Notes under the pieces: model-generated | The model's database searches: none | What the model was told of the DNA's origin: nothing | What the model saw: the letters and a program-made list of their open reading frames with translations, nothing else | Shown: positions 33,001 through 44,450 of the stretch, piece after piece | Layout: each line of letters starts with the position of its first letter | Position numbering within the stretch: the stretch's first letter is position 1 | Position numbers and translations under genes: made by a program | Source: Glandiceps talaboti | Lineage: Eukaryota; Hemichordata; Enteropneusta; Spengelidae | Length of the DNA stretch: 64,000 bases | Reading direction: 5' to 3' | Assembly: GCF_964340395.1 (NCBI RefSeq) | Contig: NC_135567.1 | Location: 13,413,091-13,477,090, forward strand

Positions 33001-36000
33001 TTTGACTCTGTGAGTAGAATTGGAAGTCTCATTATTAAGTTTCTAGGTAGACGCAATACTGGCTCAGTAGCTGGCTATAATATTGATTATGAAGTCTGAC
33101 TCTCCACTGAGTACATTGTTCTTGAGGTGTACGACAATAAAACTGTTATTACTACTTTGTGAGATTTCAATAAAATTTACAGACTTTGAATGATAGTAAA
33201 TTTACAATGTTTTATGGAGGGAAAGTAAAAGACAATAGAAATATAACAATACAGAGACACAATACAGTTACCAGATTGACAATAACATGAGATTCACTCT
33301 GTGAATTACTGTCAGAGTTTGAATTTAACATCATATTTAATACTTAGTATTCAGATTTATATATACACATAATACAGTCGTGATTTTTTCAACTACAGTT
33401 TTTTATTGATAATGGTTAGGTCATGAGACATAATGGCTGCCCTAAACCATCTGTCAAATATTGTAAATGAGTTTATGTATGTAGAGAAGGGCTGATAATT
33501 TCTATGCTTGGTTTGAATTATTCAAATGAAGTTTCAGCTGCAATGTTTTGTAGTCTAATAGTATATGTCCTGGACTCCTACTACAATAAAATCGAGCCCT
33601 GACAGTACAATGCAGAAACAATTTGATATTTGTGTCAATTTCAGTGGTGAATTATAGGTATCAATTGATGGCATTACAAGTAAATTATTGCATGTAATGA
33701 ATATTTTCAGCAATCATTTACAGCTGTCTGTCAATTTATATACATTTAGACCCTCTAGTTTAGTCTAGATTTGAAAAATGACAGACAGTACAGAATTATT
33801 GTATGTAATAACAACAATTAGATGTTATTCCCCATGTTTTTCTTCACTACGAGTGACATAAGGGGCCTTGTCACTATGAGTCGCTATAGACAAATAGTGA
33901 CAACCTTTAAAAGGGGTCACAAATATTTTCTGGCTGAATTTAGGAAAAATAAAAACATTCGAAAATAACATAAATATACCAGAGCCATGTAATATCAAAG
34001 AAAAATCGGGGAAAGTAGTGTCAATTTTATACGTTTTGACTCATATTTCGAATACTGCAGAACCAGTGACGGACATGTAGACACGTGCTGTCTGAAATAG
34101 ATGCGTGTTGTCATGACGTAAACGACCAGCGTATACATTCCACATTTTGTGTTCAACTTGGCTCGTGCATGGTATAATAATGAATACTTAGTAACCATAG
34201 TTTATTCATGAATTCATCTTTTTCTGTTAATTTACGATAAAAATTATCATTAGTTGACTTCTGTGAAAGGCCCACCTCAGATTAGGATTAATATCTAATC
34301 TTCAATTCTGGTTCTAGAAAAAGTTAATCCACAAGAAAAGAGTATAATCTCATGTAATCCTTACTAGGTAACACTAATTAATGCGATGACCAAGGATTGA
34401 AACATTTCAACGTCCATATTATACACACTTAACATTTACTAGCATAATGTTTTAATTCTTTATTTCACCATATTTATAGTAGATCATATTATGTCACTGC
34501 TTTTAATTCATGTCAACCATTGTATTTTATCTCAGTTTACATCAGTGTGCTCTCTAATGACAGCCAAATTTTGTTGTTGTGAGACAAAATGATAAAAAAC
34601 CGATATTTCTTGTGAGTCACCACATAGTATGAGATAGGTGAACACCAAAGTTTGGTGTGTCACTAGAAATGTGTGTCAGTGGCACATCAAATTGGCTTAG
34701 AGGGTACACTCACCACATAGTAAGAGATACAAAAATGTAGGGGAACACCAAAGTTTGGTGTGTCACTAGAAATGTGTGTCAGTGGCGTGTCAAATTGGCT
34801 TAGTTAGAGGGCACACTGGTTTACATTCTTACAAGTTTTATGTGGTTTTCTTTTAACTTGTCTTTTATCTGCGAAACTACACCAATTTCCATCGCAAGCT
34901 TTTGTGTTTATGTGTGGCAATAAAGTTATTATTATCATGATTATCATAAAGTTTGTGAGTAGTATATCTACTATTTCTGCATCATAACTTTTTGAAAGCT
35001 GTCTGCAAACTCATAAATTTTGACAGAACTGACTCAGGAGAATAAAATATTCATTATTATAATATTATAATATTTATAGGTAATAATTAGATAGATAACA
35101 TAATGATACCATAGTATCAATTGATTTTAGATTACCTGAAGCTCATTAAGTCAACGTATGAATAATTAATTTTCAATTTCTCTAAACCTAGATATTTTTA
35201 CCACTTGAAAATTTTTACAATTTTACAGTTTTCAAGTAGTTCTTCTCAGAGACTAAGTAGTTCATTTACAAGAAGGCATTTTAGTCACTACTTATTTGTA
35301 TGTTTTTTTTTACATCGAAATATGTGAAATTAAGTCGTTAGTGAAAAAATTCCAGTTTTACATAATTTTTAATCACAACTGAAATGAGGTTCAGTAGTGC
35401 TGTAGGGATCGCCCGGCATCTGTCTGTCTGTCTGTCTGTCTGTCTGTATGTCTGTCTGAGTGTGTGTGTGTGGATGTGTGTGTGTAAGCAACTTAAAGTT
35501 AAAAACCGCTGAACCGATTGCCATGATATGTGGTGGGTCCATTACCTTGGGTCTCTAGTTGGGAAATTATTCAAATTAAAATGATCTTATCACCAATTTT
35601 TTACTTTTAAATTCAAAATCTAGAATAACAATACAATGGGCTGACAATTATTCACTGTAGACATCAAAATATTTGCTAATGTCATAATGACTTATTTTCG
35701 CTTATTTCACTGGAAAACAAAAACACGAAAAAATAAGTAGTGACTAAAATGCCTCTTTGCATATAAACAGTTCACCAAGCTTAAAGTAAATTGTAAAACG
35801 TAGTATTTGACAACTAGTTGAAGACAGTAAAATCACAAAATTTTCTTCTATAGTGTTGAAAATATCTAAGTTTACAGAGTGTATGATATGCAATAATTCT
35901 GTACTGTATCACATTGGTAACTGTCTATTAGGCCAAAAAGAGAAGAATTGTTTCTGGTCTGCGTGTGCATCACTTAAATACTCCTGCGTCAGTATTTTTG

Positions 36001-39000
36001 TTTGTGTTTGTCCAGCCCATGCAGTCTGCATATCCGTGGGGAAACACAAAAATAACCCTCCCTACTTCAGTGAAGACAACTGCAGAGCCAATCATGAACA
36101 AGCAAATGACATCTGCCCCACATACACACTCTTTCTAAAGTACTAAATAAAAAGAACAGTAACTATCATAAATAGTAGTCTGAGTGACAGGTTTTTTGAG
36201 AAATTCGCGTTAATTCAGGTTAGTGAACTGAAACCACCTTGATCAAGTTCTAATAATGGTACAGAAATTAAAAAATTATCAATTTTATGAGTTTTGGGTA
36301 TCAAGATAAATTGATTCCACCATTAGGTTAAAATCCAATTACTAGTACATTGTATATATGGCCATAAATAATATTGATAATGAATATTTTGTTCTCCTGA
36401 GCTTTTGTTTAATTTTATGGGTTTGAAAAATTGATTTTGATTATCATGGATGCAGAAACAATTATATAATACTTCATGTAACTGACTTGATAGAATTTTA
36501 GTCCAAGTCAACTTATTGCCATAATTTATACTAAATACTAGAATTATTGCATATTATATTATTATAATAATGGCAATTTTACTAATTAGTGGTACCTGTC
36601 TAATGCTATGACAGAACCCTATGAGGCACGAGTGCAAGTGTGGCGTACTCGGAGCATTTGCATGAGTGTTTGTATTGGCTGTACTTTCATCAGCATAACA
36701 AGGATAAGTGCAAATACCCCTGAGTACAAGAGTGCCCTCTAACGATAGCCAAATTTTGTTGTTGTGAATGTGAGTCAAAATGAGAAAAACTGGGATTTCT
36801 TGCGAGTCACCACATAGTAAGAAATAGGGCGACACCAAATTTTTGTGCATCACTAGAAATTGTGTGCGTCAGTGGCGCGTCAAATTGGCGTAAAGGGGTA
36901 CACTCACCACATAGTAAGAGATGGGGGAACACCAAATTTTGATGTGTCACTAGAAATTGTGTGTGTCATTGGCGTGTCAAATTGCCCTTCAGGGCACACT
37001 GCTGAGTACTTACACCTGCACTCACACTCACACAGAATGGGGTTCTGTTGTATTACGTATGTTTATCCAAAATAACAAATTTTCATACAAATGATCCTGT
37101 GCAATCACATGCTTACACGTACAGCGAAGAATTGCACCTTCATTTGCATATCATTTGCATTAATAATGTTTTCGGTAAATTGCACTGCAATGCAAATACC
37201 ACTAGTGTGCTCATGCAATGGTGCAAATAATATGACAGAACCCCATGACACGCGAGTGCATGCATGGTGTACTCGAGGTATTTGCAGTGTTCTCTGTAAC
37301 AGTAAGTGTAGTGATTGAAACGGAAGCAGAAAACACTGCAAGTGTGAGTGCAATCTGATTAAAATCCGATGTAGATGTCGGCTAACCATTCATTGCTATT
37401 TTACCTTCGTTATTTTGCTTGAATTGACCTTCGTAGTACATGTTTATGTTTTTAGCCTGATCGCAACCTGATTGGCTGTGTGGCTCAGTGAGCAGAAATT
37501 CGTTTGTATGGCCACTTCAGATGTAGAGGAGGCGATCACGCTAAAAACGTAAACATGTACTATGAAGGTCAATTCAAGCAAAATAACGAAAGTAAAATAG
37601 CAATGAATGATAAGCCGACATCTACAACAGATTTTAAATCTGATTGGCGTGAATGCAAATACCCCAAGTAGCCACACTGGTACTCATGCAGTATGGGGCT
37701 CTGTAATTGTTACACTTGTTTATCTGAAAGAACGAATATCCATAAAAATCATTAAAATGGTCCTATGCATTCATGTATGACGAAGGATTACACCTTCATT
37801 TGCATATTATTTGCATAATAATGTTTTCGGTAGATTGAACTGCAGTGTAAATACCACTAGTGTGCACACACAATGATGCAAATAATATCTGGTACATAGT
37901 GGATGAGTTTGAAAGGGTTAGGATTTCAAAATAATACAGGACAATAGACCTTGATGATTTATACATGATGGACTTGATGAGTTTTGGAAATGAAGATTAA
38001 TTATGGATGCTTATCTTCATGCCTGAAATATCAATTATTGCTTATATTTAATAATAATGAATATTTTGTTCTCCTGAGTATTGCCACAGTTACTGTCAAA
38101 ATTCATTAATGTGAAAACATATTTCAAATGTTACGATGTTAATTATAAAGTAATACAGTATCACTTCCAACTTAATAGGGAACTTGCAAACCCGCCATGT
38201 TGAATGTTGCATCATGGGAAATGTCATAATAAATACTACTCAAATAGTATTGTAAACAGTAATGTTACATTGTTTTTAACCACAAATAATTAATTCATAG
38301 TCACCCTGACCATTGTAGAGGGTTTATTTTATTGGTAGCTCTTGATTAGGTATTACGATAACCACAGAAAATCCCATAGTCCTTTGCATCTGAGCATGCT
38401 CAGTCTGGATTGCAAGTTCCCTATTCAGTGAAGAGTATACTCATTCAACCTGGGCAATAATTCTCCGTATCACACCCTGGCACACTTTTGCCCAAATATG
38501 GCAAGAGGTGCACTCATCTGTTTACTCAGTGATCTGGCTTTTATTTCCTTCTCAGTTTTTTGTGTTTTTTTTCACTGAAAAATATTGTTTTACTATCAAC
38601 TTATGTGTTCAAGTCGGGTCTTTCTGCCATGCAACGTCAGTCCACAAAACCCACAATATACCTTAAATGTTAAGATTGTTATTGTATTTAGTAATCCTAG
38701 TAATGAGTATTTCACCAAGGATGGGTACATATCAAGTCTCCAATTTTTAAAAAACACTTAATTGTCAAAATGGTAGAGTACGGAACGACTTAATTTTAAC
38801 ACCTGTAATGACTTTAATAATGATTTTTTCCCCCTTAGGTAGCTGAAAGCACTTTATAGGTATTGTTGACAGACAAGTTAAATTGTCAACCAAGTCGATT
38901 TTCCCAACATATTGGTCACAAATAATTCATCTGATATATTGTACAGATTTGAAAATATCAGATTTAGAAAAAAAGTCCTAGAGACAAAAATGATAATTTA

Positions 39001-42000
39001 GATGTCAACTTTTTGAATTTCAGTCGGAGTCAATTAATATTATTATGTATACCTGACAGTGGCAGCCATTGATCTGTATTGCATTTGAAATAAATATATT
39101 AATACACATTACAGTAAATAGTATCAAACTCGTAGAAGAGAGTGCTCGATGCTTGGGTAAGCAGGGTAGGAATAGTCAAAGTATTTTGATTATTAATACA
39201 CATTATGTATTTGTTGCCTGTCCTAAACTTCTGTTCTGAATTTAGCTACACTAGCTACATATTATATACAGTTGGTATAGATATATCTGTCATTCATACC
39301 CATTCTAAATTTAGCCACACCATGTGTACATGTATGCCATATTGCCCTCACCTTGTAATTACCAGTATAATTAAGAAACACACCCATTATTGTTTAATTG
39401 AAATTCCGCAGTTATTGACGTTATTTTATATAGTGACATATACTTTGCTTCAAGCATTGTACGCAATTCATTGAATAATATATAAATTAATCGTGTCTAT
39501 TGAAACACTGTCTAGGTATACCGGGGTAGTATAGTGTAGTGTGGTGTGGTGTGGTGTGGTGTAGTGTAGTGTAGTGTGGTGTAGTATGATGTGTTGTTCT
39601 GTAGTGTAGTGTGGTGTGGTGTGGTGTGGTGTGGTGTGGTGTAGTGTAGTGTGGTGTGGTGCCGTATGGTAATTTGGCTGTATGGTATGAGACCAGAGCT
39701 TAGCTATGCTGGCTCTGTTATGCCAAACATTATGTACTTGTTTTAAATATGGTTCAAATTCATAACTTGTTTTAAATTTGTTACTGTACATAATTTGTCG
39801 TTGTCAGTTTTTTGAATCGCTGGTACCCAAATACTATCGATATAAATATTTTCAATTGACTACTAAGATTTGTTACATCAGCATCACTATTAAGTTCAGT
39901 TATGTCATGCAACGTATTGACAAAGGACGTCTATGTGTTACCATGACTTTTCTTTTCTGAGGTGACAGCACATTGTATAATAAGGTTAGATATATTTGTC
40001 CATTTTCAGATCCTGTTCTAAATTTAGCTGCACCATGTGTTTTCCATGATATAGCGGCCTCCACCCTGTAATTACCAATTTGATCAAGGAACACACCCAA
40101 TAGTAAATTTAATTAAAATATCATATTTTTTGACAATTTGCACAGTGTGAATATTTTCCCATTTGAAGCATTGTTGAAAATCTATTCAATTTTATACATG
40201 TAGGTATGAAAATAATAGATTTCAATAAAAGAAACAGTAAAATTGACATCAAAAGAATTGAAAATCCATTCAATTTTATACATGTAGGTATGAAAATGAT
40301 TAACTGAATATAACAACAGCAAAAATGACACCAAAAGAATTGACAAATGTGTTTAATTTTCAATCTGTCAACATGTACATTTCAAAGAGATACAGTCATA
40401 TTGATAAATTGTTTATTCTCTAGCCTACCTGTAGACTTGAACTTGAAGGACTAATGCTATTCCTTCGTAGGACGAGCGAATATTTAAAAAATCAAAATGG
40501 CAGTTAAAATAGCTGAAATAGTGTTGTAGCATTAGTCCTTCAAGAATACAGGTAGGTTACTTTCTAGTCTAGTTCCTATACAATGTGAGTTATGGTTACT
40601 ATCATCTGTACTCACTATGTCTAGTCAGAGCCGAACATTTTACCGTTAATCTGGCTAAACCCCATGCTGGGTGAAGGGTGAACGGTGCATGTCAGTAGTA
40701 ATCCGTCACAAATTGACAGGCAGTTGTAATTGGTTTACAAAATTTAGACAATTGCTTCATTAATATATATTCAATTAGTACAGTTAGTTGTAGTGAATTA
40801 AAATCATGCGGGGATGCGATAACGTCATCACGTTTATATGAACTATGTCGGGTGTAGCACAGATTTCTGTGCTAGAGTAACGACTTTGACTAGACGTAGT
40901 GAGTGGAGATGATCATGGTAATCGTAACCCGTATTATATAGGAACTAGACTAACCTTTCTCTGAACCTGTTCTAAATTTAGCCACACCATCCATGTCACA
41001 CTGTGCTCCACATTGCCTCCACCCTGTGATAACCAATATGATCAAAGAACACACCCAATACTGTTGAATTGAAATTCCTAATGTGACATTTAGGTGACAT
41101 TTTTTGGTAAACTTAAGCCCAAAGTGTGACAATTTCCCCACAAGCATTGGTGACAACCGATTAATTGTGTAGATGTGAAAATGCTAGATTGAAACAAAAG
41201 ATTCTAAAATTAAACAAAAAAGGTGACATTTATACAAAAAATGCATACTAGAAATAATTGGCAATTTTGTGCATTGACGTTATGAAGAATTTTAGTGTAG
41301 TCAACAAATATACATTTCATACAAATCATATATACACAGTCAAGGTCTCCCATTAAAGTGGTCATATGGATGAGGATTGGGTATTTATTTTGGATTTTTT
41401 ATTTATAAAACAAGTTATGATGGCTTCCTACTTGAAAAATCAATATAAAAGAACATAGACCAAGTCTTTGTTTATAATTCAATGCATTGTAAAAAGCTAA
41501 AAAAATGTGGAAATTTTTTTGTTATTGTACGTACAAACATTTTTCACATATATTAATTTTTTGCAATGTATTCAGTTACAAAAAAGGACTTGGTCAATGT
41601 AGTTTCACATTAATTTTTCAAGTAGAAAGCCATGATAAAATTATTTGATAAATTAAATATCCAAAATTAATACCCAATCCTCATCTATATAACCACTTTA
41701 ACCAAAAAATACCTTCATTGCATTTACTCTAGAATGTCTACCATGTAATTACCAATATAATCAAGGGACAAACACAATGATAAATTTAATTGAAATTCCA
41801 TATATCATGACCATCTGGTTATTAAAACCATACATATATTGTCATTTCTTGTTAAAGTGGCCATATGGATGAGAATTTGGTATTTATTTTGGATTTTTAT
41901 TTGATAAAACAGCTTCACTATGTATTTCTACTTGAAAAAATAAAGCGAAAGAACATATACCAAGTCCATGTTCATAACTCAATACATTGCAAAAAGATGT

Positions 42001-43986
42001 AAAAAGTGTAAAAAGTTTGTTATTGTACGTACAATAACAAACATTTTACACATTGTTTAGTGTTTTGCTGTTTATTGAGATGTGAACATGGACTTGGTAT
42101 ATGTTATTTCACATTATTATTTCAAGTAGAAAAACTTAGTGAAGCTGTTTTATCAAATAAAAATCCAAATTAAATACCAAATTCTCATCCATATGGCCAC
42201 TTTAATTAACAAAGTAGGAATAATGTAAAACATTGGTGACAGTCCATTTATAGATTCATAGGTTTATTCTGTCTTTAATTTAGGTATATCTGGCCTCTAC
42301 TGTCAGCTCTGTGCTAACTTAGTCAACATTTTGCAATTTTACAGTCTTCAGCTAGTTCTCAAAGACCAATATTCTCTAATTACCAGACTGGTACATTGTG
42401 TTCATGTACAAGAAGGGACTTTTATTAGTCAATACTTATTTTTGCATTTTTGTTTTCCAATGAAATTAGCAGTCAAAATTAGTGAAAATTTCCAGGTTCA
42501 CAGTATGCATATACACATGTATGTCTGTCCGTAACTCCAGTTCTAAATTTAGTCACACAGTGTGTTCACCATATTGTCCCTCACACTGTAATTTACAATA
42601 ATTATATTATAAGGCATAGAAAAATAAATTGTTTGGATCCAGTTACCCGACCACACCTAGTTTTTCACTGCCGACCCTAAACTTTTTCGAGAAAAAAATA
42701 ATAAAATCATGAAAATTGTGAAGTCTCGCCAGAAATAGTGGATGTAGAAACTGACATCAACTAACAAAAAGACAAAATAAAACTGTTCTTCCAATCTGTA
42801 TTGGTTGTACATCTGATGAAAAGAAATAAATAACACAGAGACCATTTGGAAAACACATAACTACCTGGCCAAGACACTCATACCAGAAAAAATAAATAAA
42901 ATAAAATCAATAAAAAAAAATCTACCTATTCCACCTATTCTAAAATTGAGTGCAATCGGAACTACACAATTTTTTTTTTCTATTTGGCCTAATCAAGGGA
43001 CTCACCTAATATTTGATTGATACTACGCCATACACGTATATAAATATGAGTCATTGGGGTGGTTCAGTTAAATCGTACGGTGTTGACATTGTTAGTAAGA
43101 TCCATGACAGTTTCTGTATTTCTGGGTTTTTTTTCTTTTCTTGTTATTTTAATGTTTTGTGATTTCCTAGCACATAGGGATGGATATCAATTATCATAGT
43201 GGTATTGTACTGGCCTGAATATGGTCAGGTATAAAATTAGAGATTAAAGGATGTCACCATGGTGATCATACAGGGATGGACTATACTGGTAGTACAAATG
43301 TAGTACTGTACTGGCCTGAATATGGTCAGGTATAAAATTAGAGATTAAAAGATGTCACCATGGTGATCACACAGGGATGGACTATACTGGTAGTAGTACA
43401 CTGGCCTGAATATGTTAAAATTAAAGATTAAAAGACGTCACCATGGTGATCATACAGGGATGGACTATACTGGTACTAGTACTGTACTGGCCTAAATATG
43501 TTAAAATTAAAGATTAAAAGACGTCACCATGGTGATCATACAGGGATGGACTATACTGGTAGTTACACTCTACTGGCCTGAATATGTTCAGTGATAAACT
43601 TAGCGCTTAAAAGACATCACCATGGTGATCCAGTTTTATATATATACCGTATACCAAATAAGTCAATGAATGTTAGGTTTGTATCAATCTGATTAAAATC
43701 TGATGTTAGATAGGCTGGTTTTCCTGCAAGGCGTTCGTCCAGGAAAATAAAAAACTAACGTAAAAGACGCAATAACGATGGAATAAAGGTAAATACAGGA
43801 AAACCAGCCTATCTAACATCAGATTTTAATCAGATTGGGTTTGTATAAACTATAATATGTAATGTTCAATTATTCTGACTGTCCTTTAGTAAGGTTTTTT
43901 ATGAAGGACCAGAATGAAATTAGGTTCTTAACTTTTTGATATTATCCTCAACAAACATAAACTTATATTTATATGTTTATTTGCCA

Positions 43987-44046
<60 letters not shown>

Positions 44047-44390
44047 TATCATGTGCATGGTATAATACATCTGTGTAATATATTCGAAAACAAAACATGT
44101 ATTGATGTCAATGGTATCACATGTAGCTATTGATAAATTTACATTAGTTGAACTCATAAACAGGGTTGCTATAAATAACACAGACTGTCACAGCTAAACA
44201 ATGGATAGTTTACAAGGGTGTGGTTATATTTTCATTCTCAGATGGTGTCTTTATATGTCTGACATTGTGTATGTTGATAATAAAACATAGTGTGAGTCAC
44301 AGTAAATTTTGTCAGATATGTTGAGTAATAGATATTTAGGTTGTGTTAAAAGGGTGTGGTTTGTAACAGTCTCAGTCAGATGATGATGAT

Positions 44391-44450
<60 letters not shown>

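Larger units (their letters stand above)
36600..37900. repeat. Nested MITE cluster with an about 220-bp direct repeat
   Basis: About 37015-37230 and 37670-37885 are diverged direct copies (ATGGGGTTCTGT, CACCTTCATTTGCATAT, TAATGTTTTCGGTA, ATACCACTAGTGTGC). Inverted phrases such as GACAGAACCC.ATGA (36610, 37233) pair with the GGGGTTCTGT copies, so the outer unit is itself a terminal-repeat element. The hAT MITE of 36728 and a family-E palindrome (37351-37646) are inserted in it. Confidence 0.65.
39225..42600. repeat. Interspersed about 100-bp repeat, six diverged copies
   Basis: Copies near 39226, 39303, 40013, 40967, 41735 and 42540 carry GTTCTAAATTTAGC.ACAC, a TGTAATTACCAATAT phrase, ATCAAGGAACACACCCAATA and TTTAATTGAAATTCC in this order. 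Other elements (39520-39665, 40421-40560, 40566-40951, 41353-42205) lie between them, as if one tandem array had been broken up by insertions. Confidence 0.65.

Noticed and set aside
34910-34940. LINE-like tail GGCAATAAAGTTATTATTAT
   Set aside because: Too short and without any coding remnant upstream to call an element. Only mentioned in the intron note.
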